A DNA stretch of 64,000 nt from Lepisosteus oculatus (taxonomy: Eukaryota; Chordata; Actinopteri; Semionotiformes; Lepisosteidae). Positions within the stretch are counted from its first letter, which is position 1; the number at the start of each line of letters is the position of its first letter. A program made the position numbers and the translations under genes. Under the pieces are notes generated by a model. It did not search any database. It was not told the DNA's origin and saw only the letters and a list, made by a program, of their open reading frames with translations. The stretch is from NCBI RefSeq assembly GCF_040954835.1, contig NC_090716.1, positions 3,893,605 through 3,957,604 on the forward strand. Reading direction: 5' to 3'. Of this stretch, positions 13,332 through 24,154 are shown in pieces.

Positions 13332-13765
13332 TTAAAGGGGAACTGCAATCCCAATTCCGCCGGCCGGTTATTATATCTCGGTAATAAAATAAATCAATTT
13401 GACGGTATCGTCATGTTTTTTAAATTTCAAATGAAGCCCTGCATTTTTAAATTTGTGAAAGTACTGCATGGCCGCTGTTGGTGTCGCAAACCCCTGGTGC
13501 CGCCAGGGGCAAGAGCAAGATTTCACGAGAATTGTGACGTGAAGCGGCCCTTCCTTCTCACTAATCACTGTAATGACTGATGTAATGTGATGTGATGGGC
13601 GAGTGAATATGTACAGGTGGTGCAGCCAACACTGCAGAAATGTTCCAAAGTGATCTGCATGCAGAGTTCACAAGTAAGTAACATCTGTCTGCAAAACCCT
13701 CTCAAGCTCAAGAACAAGATTTCTGTTCTGGCATTTACAAGCCTGCTTATTTACAATGTCTTAAG
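13332..13765 (+). mobile_element. Non-autonomous DNA transposon copy, 3' truncated
   Basis: Starts AAAGGGGAACTGCAATCCC, the same terminus as the 61.6-kb copy, and shares with it blocks such as GTGACGTGAAGCGGCCCTTC, TACAGGTGGTGCAGC and CAGAGTTCACAAGTA in the same order. The right terminal inverted repeat is missing; similarity fades after about 13765. Confidence 0.65.
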
Positions 13766-15076
13766 GCCACTTGCTTTGCTCTAAGTTTTGTTTCAGTCTG
13801 CGCTTTATCCATGTAGTTAACGATTACCAGGATCAATACAGCAATTAAAGAGCTGCTTGTACCAAGCACTCCACTAAAGTGGATTGGAAGTGCCACAGGC
13901 TGTGTATTCCTGTTCTGACTGAAAACCCTGGGCAGTGCAACAAAGACCTGTCTCAAAAAGGAGCAAATATCGGCTCATTCATGTTGCACTCAGTTGCTTC
14001 AAGAACAATATGTAGATCGCGACTACTGTACTGTAGGGCGTTTTGGTGCACATTAAATGTGGCCATTTTCTAATTTTTATTTCATGCGATCAATGTTAAA
14101 ATACAAGATAATTGTTACGTTGTACTTTTTTTCATGTCTTCTACAGTGCTGTGAACAATGCCACTACATGATTCTAGAAGCTGAGTTTCAAGAACAAATA
14201 CAGCACAGCGCCTCTGGGCTGGATATAGGAGAATCAAAAAAAAAATTGCCTGCTTATTTTTTGTGTGTGGCCTTTTATTTGTGAGCACTGGCACTCAGTA
14301 TTTTCCTATCACAAGTTTGCCCTGTCTGGCTTTATATGCGAAAAAAAAACCCAACTCTACTTTTTTCACAGCCCGGGTTTTCGACAGCTATGTGTGACAG
14401 GGAAATCCCCCAACATCTGTCAGGGATTCCATGGCAACAGGGGGGGTCTGTGCTGAGCCTCATGATTCCTACTGATCACGGCCCCCACTCAGGGCTCTGA
14501 ATTCACAGCAGAAACCCCATCACACCAATGTGAACATGACTCACTGTCAGATGTACCACACAAATGATGCAAAAACACCGCATGAAAGAGCACAGGCGCC
14601 TCCACACAGGGGAATTAAGCCAATGGTGAGCTTTTTCGAGCGATGGACTTTTGCTTGCCTCCCGAGCAGTTGGGGGATATAAGGAGCTCTAGGAACCCAG
14701 CAGGGCCCCCATGCTTCACTTTGGGTTTCTGGCAGAATCGGAAAAGCAAAAAAATAACAAAACAAAGGACGTTTCATTCAGTTTTTTAATTAAAAAAGTA
14801 TCAGGATGCGATGATGTCCAACACTGTGAAATCCACCCCCTTTTTAATATTTCGTATTTGAGAACACTGAAAAGAGTTGTTCTCAAGCTTTTCGTGAAGC
14901 CACATCTCTTCTGGATCAATAATGGTGCTAATCTAAGCCCTTAACTCTAAGGAACGCTGCCATAATAACCCTTCCACATGCCTCCTCAGAATGAATTTTG
15001 AGGAGGTGCAAAACAAGAACTGATTTCCGATTCCTTGTCTGTTTCCAATCCGTAGTTCCAGAGAAGTGATCTCTGC

Positions 15077-15215
15077 ATGCCGTAGGTCAGACAGCAGATT
15101 CTGTTTTCAGGACAAAACTGAAAAAATGTTTCAGTTTTACTACAACAGTCTCCTCCATATGTCAGACCACAGAAGCTGGACTGACAACAAGCTGAAAAAT
15201 AGACACACTGTAAAT
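15077..15215. repeat. Dispersed repeat, copy A
   Basis: About 135 bp resembling 17762-17893 in the same orientation (for example TTTCAGTTTTACTACA, CAGTCTCCTCCA, GGACTGACAAC, ACACACTGTAAAT). No repeat class was recognised. Read on the - strand this copy gives a Cys-rich frame containing FCGLTYGGDCCSKTET. Confidence 0.65.
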
Positions 15216-17424
15216 TCGTCTTGCCCCCAAAGTCTGTAGTCGAACCAAAAAAGGCTTGAAAGGCAAATGAAAAAAGCAAAGGGCTTTTCTTCTCATCAGT
15301 GGATGCAATACTCAGGTCTCTCTTGCACCCTCTGTCTGTAGAACGTTGTCAAATATTAAGGTTCACCTAATTTTTATTGTGCATATATTGATATTCTCTT
15401 TGCGTTTTTCCGTATCAGAAAAGTCCAAATCCCAACAGTTCATACATTTTTTCTTTTGGTTACTCTTGGACCAGATCCCTCATGATCTTTCAAAGGAAAA
15501 ATACAAAATTAAACACCCGTCTGCAGGCGTTAGATTTTGTTTTATCAGTGATAACCACAATATTGGTCACCTAAGCCCTGATTTACAAAGAGGTTTGAGG
15601 TACATTTGCAGGTCAGCTAACTTGTTCTTGTGAAATAAAAAAAAAAAGTGATACTGGTGAAATGGAAAATGTTACAGCAGCCAGCCAGGAAGAAATTATT
15701 CTGTGCAGTGCCATGCTATCTTAACTAGTTTTCACATTTGCAATTCTCTGATGTTATCCAATGCACATCAAGCACGATCAATAAATAATACAAATAATAT
15801 GATTATGACAGTTAGAAAAAATACTAATCATTTATTTATCTGAAAACCTTCACTCATGACTTAGGGTTAAGCATACAGTTACAGTCTAAGGTATGTATTC
15901 AAGATTTCAATAAAAAAGTAGATTCTACTTCTCTAATAATGTTTTTTTTTCCAGAGACGGACCAAGATGCAAGAGGAACAAATTAGTATCTTCTGCTGGG
16001 TGCATGGGCCTGTGGGTTTTTTAAAGAAGAAGTTGACAGACCTCAACCCAAATCGATTTCTTCAAATATTTAAAACTTTTGGTTCAGCTTTGCTTAAACT
16101 CAGACTCTGCTTCTCTTCACAAGAAAATGCTGTCTCTATAGAGTGCAGTGGCCTTCGGAGGCTCACTTTACTGACTAAATGATGTTTGCTATAATTATTA
16201 ACAACCCACAATACCTCAAGGGAGAAACATAAATGTCCATTTGAATAACTGTAAAGCACAGAAAAGAGTAGCAACAGGAAAGTTGTTTTTTTTTTTTCAA
16301 AATAAACACAGAGCAACACATTAAGCTGCTTCTCCTTCTGTAATTAATAGTTTGATTTTTTTAATGTAGATAAGAACAGACACGATATCTACTGATGTAA
16401 CTGCCTCGCTGATATTTTTATGGCTGTGCTTATCTTTTTGATACAGATACATTCGACTGTCCTTTCTGGTGTCTGAACTCCAAGTGCACTGTGGGGTTCT
16501 CCACGATACAGATCATCCAAAGTCTTCCATGGTTTTCTATCTTCAATTGAAGCGTGTTTTCTCAGCAATGTGGTTCAATACTTCTGCATTTTCACCTATT
16601 TTTTATCTGAAGAGCACCTCAGTCTTATAAACCTTTCTAAAAAAGAGGTTTGGCCTTGTGCTTGAACAGAGGTTCTCTATTCTACAGTATACCATACTCT
16701 TTATTTTTCACCAGCTATGTATTATTGCAGGAATTGACGTGTCGGCCTGTTTCAGATCTTTCTGGTTCATGGAACGATTGAATGGAGAAGGCGATGATTC
16801 CTCTGGGACAAAAGAAGTGGTTTTCCCCAGTGAATCCATCCATTTTCCTTAAGTACTTTATCTTCGGAAGGTAAATAGGAAGATTACCAAACAAGATATG
16901 AAATACAAAAAGATTCACCCAAATGCCATGACTAGGAAAACACCTGCCAGATGACATTTCACGTAGACAGGTGCAGAATATTACACAACAAATGCAGGAA
17001 CTTGGAATATGAAATGCTAAGTGTTGAGACTGAGGTGTTTATCTGGAACCCATCTTGCAAAAACAAGGGAAAACAAAATGTTAGGATATATAGTTAAAGC
17101 ATATATATTCAATAAGGGGAATTTATGTTAAAACTGTAAAGAGACCATTTAGAATATTGTACAGTGTTGATCGCCACTTTATAGAAAAGATGTTGCTGTT
17201 TTGGAATCCATCCAGAAAACCTGCCAGATACATTAGGGCATAAAATACAACTTAAGGGGATGTCCTACAGGAACTGAACATCTCTTGTCTTGAACAGGGA
17301 GAGACCTGATCCCTTCCAAGGCACTGACAAAGGCAGCCCAGCAGAATTCTTCAGGCTGTTGAAGCTGGTGACCAGGGTTTCTCTCAGCACGTCAGTGGAT
17401 GTGATCCTTGGACTTGGTCCCACT

Positions 17425-17576
17425 GATATCTGATGTGTGGTGAGCATTCTGGCGCACTATGGCTGCCGTCACGTCATCCAGGTGGGGCTGCACATTGGTG
17501 GGGGTGGAGGGGATCCCCATGACCTGTAAAGAGCTTTGAGTGGAGGGTCCAGAAAAGTGCTATATAAGTGTAAGCA

Positions 17577-17622
<46 letters not shown>
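17425..17622 (+). repeat. 5'-truncated SINE with L2-type tail and (TTA)n
   Basis: Contains GGTGGGGCTGCACATTGG, GGATCCCCATGACCTGTAAA and the tail hairpin GCTATATAAGTGTAAGCAA, followed by about 14 TTA triplets (17578-17622). It is the same family as the 56.3-kb copy; the 5S-like head is absent. Confidence 0.8.
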
Positions 17623-17761
17623 GATGATCCCCACTACTGGCCCGCATTTTTAACCTTCCTTAGGTGCTTATGTACATGTCAGTCACCTTGTTTTAATAAA
17701 CACTAAATGATATATATATATAATGAATACATTAGATTAATATTAATAATAGTGTTGATGT

Positions 17762-17890
17762 GTGCCATAAGCCAGACAGTGGATTTGGTTTCAAGAAAAC
17801 GAAAACTTTCAGTTTTACTACATCAGTCTCCTCCACATGTCAAACCACAGTAGATGGACTGACAACACGAAGAAAAATAAACACACTGTA

Positions 17891-17893
<3 letters not shown>
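17762..17893. repeat. Dispersed repeat, copy B
   Basis: Paralogue of 15077-15215. It runs directly into an (AAT)n microsatellite. The corresponding - strand frame carries a stop, so it is not coding here. Confidence 0.6.
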
Positions 17894-17925
<32 letters not shown>

Positions 17926-17953
17926 TAATAATAATAATAATGATAATAATAAG
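17893..17953. repeat. (AAT)n microsatellite with GAT interruptions
   Basis: About 20 trinucleotide units with two TGATAAT variants. It produces a spurious poly-isoleucine frame on the - strand. Confidence 0.95.
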
Positions 17954-17969
17954 TAGTTTTGGTGGGTAG

Positions 17970-18053
17970 AAGCTCACACCCGAAGAAGGCTCCACAGCCG
18001 AAACGTTATGTTTACTTTCTTCTCTTTTCAGCATGGAATACACCTATTGTTCC
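17970..18053 (+). mobile_element. Penelope-like terminal fragment with hammerhead-like core
   Basis: CCGAAGAAGGCTCCACAGCC (17980-17999) followed by GAAACGTT fits the hammerhead layout CUGANGA, stem II (GGCU/AGCC with CCAC loop), GAAAC, except that the invariant U of CUGANGA is C. It continues into TTTTCAGCATGGAATACACC, the Penelope terminal segment. Microsatellite lies on both sides. Confidence 0.7.
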
Positions 18054-18140
18054 ATAATAATAATAATATACTTCAAGCGATTGCAATGGAAACTTCTATT
18101 CCGACTGTAGCCGGTTTTAAGGATCAGTTTTCGAGATGGG

Positions 18141-18185
18141 CCACTAGAGGGCACCATTGACGCCGTAATGTGAAGTAGAGGGCAG
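18141..18185 (+). promoter_or_regulatory. Two CTCF-like motifs in tandem
   Basis: CCACTAGAGGGCAC (18141-18154) fits the CTCF core CCASYAGRKGGCRS at all 14 positions. A second core, TAGAGGGCAG (18176-18185), follows in the same orientation with two mismatches in its first four bases. They lie about 1.7 kb upstream of the slc39a13 CpG island. Confidence 0.5.
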
Positions 18186-19270
18186 TGGCGCCACGGGCGG
18201 AACTGGTGCACAACCGCGTGTCTAATTATGGCGGTTGATGTTGGTAAATAGCACTAGCAAACAGAAGAGACGTAAAACACTTTTTTTCTGAATAGCGCTC
18301 GTCATGAAAAGATTGTATTAATCAAGAGGATACTGAACCTTTTCCAAAAGAAATGTTTATTTCCCTGATTCGCTGGTACACAACACAGGCCACTCCAACA
18401 CAGCCTAATTGTATTTTTAGATGTTCGCACGCCGTTTTCCTGATGGAGTTGATTTTTTGCTCCAGTTTAACATAATTCACAGATGTTCAGCTGTTGCTGA
18501 TTTCAAGAGCCTTAGAAACCCTGCGGATCATTTAAACCTCCTAAAAAAATGCAGGCAAAAACAAATAAGCAAGATGGGTTTCCTGCGAAAACCAGCAACA
18601 CCTTCTGGAGCACGATTGGTTGGCTGGTTTAATCTTTCCTGAAGTACGAAATGCTTCCCAATGTGAGACCTGTCTCATGTCTGAAGAGAGTATATGCGCC
18701 CATAGTGTTTTCCAAGTCTTCCTTAATATCACTGGCAAAAATTAAAAGTAGTTTATACAGTTGGTATGTAGCGCATCCTAGTGGCCACACGTCTGTACTG
18801 GATTTTTTTTGCTGTTGGAGCTTTCCTGCACGAAGGAAATGTGAGCTTTCGGTGCCCAGGTCTACAATGGGCGACGTGATGTATATTATTAAACGATTAT
18901 TACTAATTATTAAACTATAGCTACGTCAATGATACCTCTTAGTAATGTAAAAAAAAAACTCGTTCATCCAAACGAGAGGTACTAAGTTACGTTTGTAGTT
19001 AAAAATAAAAGTGCCAGTCCTGGAGAAAAGCATCTTGTTAACTTCAGTCAACTGCAATAGTTTCTACGTAATAATTAGTGTCTTGGTACCAAGAGCTGCG
19101 ACTCGATTTCATTAGAAGCCGGTGCAAAAACAATACAGCTGTAACGAGTGTCAGCCGGATGCTTGTGTTGTGTGGTAAGGGGCAAGGACGGGGGGTTGTG
19201 CTTTTCTGTTGGTCTTTCTGTCCCTCGATTCCAGATCTGGTGCACAGTCCTTTAACTGTGTTAAATGATG

Positions 19271-19676
19271 TGTTACGGGTTACGAGGGCGGGTGGCTCCT
19301 AATTAAAAGGAGAGGTGATTGAAGAGCCTCTGCGGACCTGAAGATGGTTATATTTTCTTGTTAGTCTTTCTTTTCCCCCTTTTCGGGATAATCTACCTTC
19401 GCTTGAACACAGAAAGTGTTAAAAGTTCATTGTGAGCCCGCCCCCCACCCTGCAAACTGCTGCTTGTGTTCTCGCTGGGCTACTGGTGCAACTCGCCAGC
19501 GTATTTTTATGTTGTAATTAACTCTTGTTAATTATGAACATTACTGTTCTGACTGTGAATAAACCTCTTAAATGGGCTTGAACGCTTCGTCCTTTCTGTC
19601 ACTGACAGCGGTTTTTACCCAGTCTGGTACTCTGAGGAACCCATCCCGACTATCGAGAGTCTAGTCCTCTATAACA
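19271..19676 (+). mobile_element. Probable solo LTR next to the slc39a13 promoter
   Basis: Begins TGTTACGGGTTAC and ends CTATAACA, giving inverted TGTTA/TAACA ends. Inside are a pyrimidine-rich stretch (19356-19383), an AATAAA signal at 19558-19563 and a U5-like end. The layout resembles fish Gypsy LTRs. No target-site duplication was found, so this is tentative. Confidence 0.4.
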
Positions 19677-19869
19677 CTAGGTGGCGTAGTCGCAATTGTC
19701 CCCTTTGCCATTTAAAGCTATAGCATAGCCGCTCCACACACAAAAAAAACGTTATCTTTATCCGTTAGGCATTCGAGGGGTTTAAACAGCAAGTTTAAAT
19801 AACACCTACAGCTGATTAAATAAATAAAACGGAGCGTTTTACTTAAACGCTAAATCCCTGGGCCAGACC

Positions 19870-20191
19870 ACTCGCTGGGATGCGAGAGAAACACAGCAGC
19901 GGACCTCAGAAGGGAAGTGTGCGTCCACTTAAAAGGCCCCCCCCCCCCGGCCTGCCCGCTCTCCCCCCGCCTGCCCGGGGTCGTCCGGGAAACAAGGAGA
20001 CAAATAGTTCCGCGGGTGCGGGCGTTTGGTTCCGGGCGAGGAGACGTGGCTGCGAGGAGGAGCTGAGGGAAAGCTGGAGTGTGGAGCTCAAACCGCATGA
20101 GACTGCAGCGAGCAGACAGCTCGGCAGCGCCTCTGCATCAGCGAGCTGGATGGCAGGGCTAGTCTGGAGCGATCCCTGGAGCCACAGCAGG
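19870..20191 (+). promoter_or_regulatory. slc39a13: CpG island: probable promoter and non-coding exon 1 of slc39a13
   Basis: A dense CpG stretch stands out from the AT-rich flanks and ends in a strong donor, CAGG|GTAAAA, at 20191/20192. It is the nearest CpG island upstream of the first coding exon, whose acceptor (23792) lies before the start codon and so demands an upstream non-coding exon. The human gene also has a non-coding first exon. There is no clear TATA box. The transcription start cannot be set more precisely, and an intron of 3.6 kb is implied. Confidence 0.5.
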
Positions 20192-23100
20192 GTAAAAAAA
20201 AGAGAGAAATCACATTTAACCCGCGACGCTTTTAACGCGGCGCAGTCTCGACGTACCGAAATAAGGTGCATGAATGCATGCGTTTGAACTTGGTAACTTT
20301 TTGTTGTTGTTGATTTGTTGTTTTACTGCGAGCGTGTATTCCATGAAGTTGCTACCAATCACAGGAGATCTCTCGTTTCATTGGAGGCTGCTGCACTCTA
20401 GATATAAAAAAGAGGACTTAAAATAAGAAAAAGTTATTTTCTGGGAACTGTTACTTTTGTTGACGCGTCTAACTTGTTTTCATGCGAGGTCGAAATCTGT
20501 ATTTCGTGTAATATAGCCAAACGTATCCATAAATCACGGTTTCTTCCATTTTCTGGGTCGCCTACGTGACGTCCGTGAACTGTATTGGCAGTAGCCGCAG
20601 TTCCCAAAAAAAACCTGGACTGTGTGAAACGTTGATGTAACGAAAGTAGTTTTTAAAAGTGAAAACTAACATGTTATCCCAAATAACGTTAAATGCAAGG
20701 TAATGCGTTGACTTGCAAGAGTTTTTGTCTTTTTTTTAAATATTTGGTTTGCTAAATGTCAGAAACGGGCGAGAAACTGGAAACTTTTATTTTAAGTTTG
20801 AAATGATTTTCCTCGACAAACCGCATCTCACCACTGTATAAAGTGTAGCTAATGAAATCACACGCTAGGTGCAGACTCGGTAACACTGAATTTATGACAG
20901 CGGTCAATTTATCATCTGCGCCCGTTATTTATTCAAACTGTGATGTTACTTTGTAAGTATTTCCCTGGGCGTGTAGAGTTCTGCACGTCCCAGTTATAAA
21001 ACACTCCGACTCGCTGCACTGAAGGACACCCATGACCAGGCCACGACATTAAGAGTACCGCTGTCTAGCACTGGGCAGTAATAATCGAAGTTAACTGAAC
21101 GCTACAGTACCACCGTGTCAGGATGTATTTACTGAAGGAAACCCTACCGCAAATCTTAACTCGAGCACAAACCATTTGAACATTATTCGTGTTTTTTTAA
21201 TGACACGACTCAGAAATAAAATAACGTTGGAGGTGCTGGTACCCACACGCATGGCCTTGAAACTACATCCTTATTTTTTTTTAAACTTAAAATAATTCAA
21301 AACGCTTTTTACAGTGTAAGTTCCAAACGCAGGAAGACTCGAGCTGTGAAATGAAACGGCATTATCGAATAACGGGGGGGTTGTCTGACTGATGAGACGT
21401 GAAGTCTCGAGTGTGAACAGATCATTTTGTCAGCTACGGCTGAGTCACAACTCCCGATCTGCAGAAGAGGGGACAAATGCATACTTCGGCCAACTTCTGA
21501 AAGCATTCACAGAGTCAGAACACCTGGAGGGAAAGGGTTTTTTTTTTTGGCGGGGGAGTGTTCTGTCTCATGAGATAAGTGGGGATCTGTATAGGGGTGG
21601 GAGCCGCAGAGGCTGAACTCCCAACTAATCGAAAAGTTTTTTTTTTAAAAAAAAAGCTGGCAGGAAGGGCAGTGCAGTGCTGGTGGGCTCTGTCCGCATC
21701 CTTTTCTGGGGGAGCCTCTCGTCCTCCTGCTCCAGGGGGACAGGCATCAAAAGCTTATTCATTCCGGAGGGTCCTGGGAGATGTCGCGAGCAGAGCAGAA
21801 CCGGGCCCGTCAGTCGAGGTGGAACGTCTCTCTCCAAGCTTGGGGGGGGTCCCAAAGTTGAAACCCCTCCGGTGTAGCTCTGTCAGTGGGGGCCACTGCC
21901 CTGCAGCACGGCTGGAAGTTGTGAAGGGGAGGGCTGTCCCTGCTGAGAACCAGGCCTGCTTGGGACCAATTTTCACGATGGCTTAACTCATTGAAGGTCC
22001 AAACCTGACACGAGAGGTGGAGGTTTCTGCAGAGTTTTTCTAACTCGGCTTCACCTGGCAGCGTCTGTGCATAGCCTGATGCTTCCCTGTGAAAGTGTGA
22101 GCTCACTGAAGGTCTTTCTGTAATCATATACACTATGCCCTGTTGTGTCCAGTTATACTCCTGTAAGTCCATGGCGGGGGAAAATAACTGCACATTAGTT
22201 TAGATACTAGTGAAAGGCAGGGCATGACCCTTAGCTGAACTTCATATTCAGTTTTTATGGTTGTATATTTTATAGTGTTCATTATCATGCTGTAACTTAT
22301 GTAATTTATTCATTCCTATGCTTAATTTAAAGGGCCCGTGTCTGTTTCTATCCCATCATCACCTCAGCCTCTGTAAATCCATTGGCTCTGGATCTGACTT
22401 CCTTATTTGGCGGCTCCATTATGATGTCATCATCACCCAGTTTCCATGGAATTTCTGACGATAATAGCCGAGCAAGTAGGAACTCTGCTGTGAGTCTGAG
22501 TTAAACGGGGATGCTATTTAAAGCTCGTTAATTCTGTCTAAGGGCTAAATTCCTTGTGCTTCTTTTTCCAGGGAAAATTAAAGATGCATGGACCTGAGTA
22601 GGGTCTCTTTGGGTTAAATCAATGTGCAAATTAATCAGATGAGTATTGATGTCCCCTCATGTTGTTGGACTGTAAGCAAAGTCAGAATATTTTTTTTTTA
22701 CCACTCTCACTGTTCTCTCCAGATTTCCCATGTCATCCTAATTATTGTTATTGCTGTTATTCAGCTGACCTTTGGTAAGTACTTTGGAATAGAATTTGAT
22801 TACATGTTCCATTTCAGTATATGCAATCATACACTCTTCTTGGTTTTAATCTGTGGAATAAAACCAAACTTACATTTATTACATCTGAAATATGTGGTGG
22901 TTATTTCACCCGCCCAGTAGATCGTCTGGGTTTTTCGCACTTGGGTTAAGAGAGAGAGAGGTGGCATCAGTGTGCATTTTTGCTCTGCTGGAGATGGCGC
23001 AAGTACAGTATTTACTGGAAGGAGGTGTCAGTGATGCGCTGTTTTACAGCTCAAAAGATTGTACTCTGCCCACAAGCATATTTAAGCAGTTTATTTCCAC

Positions 23101-23792
23101 ATAATACCTAGGAACTAACTAAGCAGCTTGTTGTTCTCTGACATACTGTATACTGTGATTTTCCTAATTTTGTCGAAGCATGTCATTCTTAAAACACAGT
23201 TTTTAACTGTGCAGGTGAAGTGAATGTGGAGCTACTCTTACTTTTTGGAAGTTTTTCTGTGGAAGAAAAATGTCTGAAGAAAAAGTGTTTGCTGGGGCTG
23301 TTCTAAACCCCAGGAATTTAGCAACCTTTGATTCCTTAAGCCAGAGGCAAGAAACCTCATCCTTACATATTTGAAAAAGAGATCATCCAAGCAGGAGCCT
23401 TAGGCCCTGCAGTCTCTCCCTCACTACAGTTACAAGTCTTGACCTGCAGGAGCCCCAGCTGAACAGGGCTTTGTTTAATTTGTGCTGGCAAATGTACACT
23501 GCGGTGTTCCTTATGCATTTTTGAGTCTGAGATTTGCATTGTTTCCTCAAGGTCGGAGATAACCGTGCCGTGAGGCGGAGGTTTTGAGTATCAGCAGGGC
23601 CTGAAAGTAAACGCCAGAAAATTTGTCTGCAATTACTCATTCCCCCTGCCTTTTGGTTAAAAGCTCTGCATGTGGCAGGCTCGGATCGGCTTGAGTCCCT
23701 GACGGATTAAGCCCAGCATGGTTACAGCTGTTGCCGGTCTTTAAAACTCGTTGCCGCTGCGTAACTGGCGGGCCGTGCTCCTGTCTTTGCAG
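20192..23792 (+). other. slc39a13: Probable first intron of slc39a13
   Basis: Runs from the inferred exon 1 donor to the acceptor at 23792. Apart from the 216-bp segment at 22671 there is no recognised repeat or gene. G/T homopolymer runs lie at 21538-21553 and 21640-21656. Confidence 0.4.
22671..22886 (+). repeat. 216-bp segment duplicated at 24815-25031 (source copy?)
   Basis: Identical to 24815-25031 apart from one base in a T run (10 versus 11) and one C/T difference. It has no terminal repeats and no coding frame. Here the segment is not bounded by repeat sequence, which suggests that this is the original. Confidence 0.9.
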
Positions 23793-23832
23793 TGCCGAGA
23801 CCCGTGTTGGCGTGAGTCCTGCCTGGATCAGA

Positions 23833-24154
23833 ATGAGAGCTCAGAGACCTGCCTGGCCTGTGGCACTCCTGTTCTCCGCTGTCGCCGCCCTGCTGTTGAT
23901 CTCGTCGGGGGCCCTGAGCCACAGGCCCAGCGTTAAGAAGATGTCCCAGGCCACGGTGGTCCAGGCGGCGGGGGGCCCTTGGGGTTGGTGCGTGGAGGAG
24001 CTGCTGGGGTTCCGGCTGCTTTCCGAGCTCTTCAAGGCGGAACGGGCGGACGCCTGGGTCTTCTCCCTCATCGGCTCCCTCATGGTGGGGCTCAGCGGCA
24101 TCTTCCCCCTGCTCGTCATCCCCATTGAGGCCGGGGCAGCCCTGAAAACTGACG
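23833..24154 (+). CDS. slc39a13: slc39a13 coding exon 1 (gene exon 2): leader and TM1
   Basis: Encodes residues 1-107 plus one base of codon 108. The acceptor is CTTTGCAG ending at 23792, so about 40 nt of 5' UTR precede the ATG. The donor is GACG|GTACGT at 24154/24155. It contains the hydrophobic leader ([16 protein letters not shown]), a lumenal stretch with little family conservation, and TM1 with the LIV-1-type run [21 protein letters not shown] split across residues 77-97. The exon is GC-rich, which creates long open frames on the opposite strand (23722-24321) that have no family resemblance. Confidence 0.93.

Larger units (their letters stand above)
12336..19270. other. Intergenic sequence, apart from listed repeats
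   Basis: No gene recognised between the old SINE and the LTR-like element. Frames are short and without family resemblance. Confidence 0.5.

Noticed and set aside
17840..18043. Poly-isoleucine open frame on the - strand
   Set aside because: Translation of an (AAT)n microsatellite.
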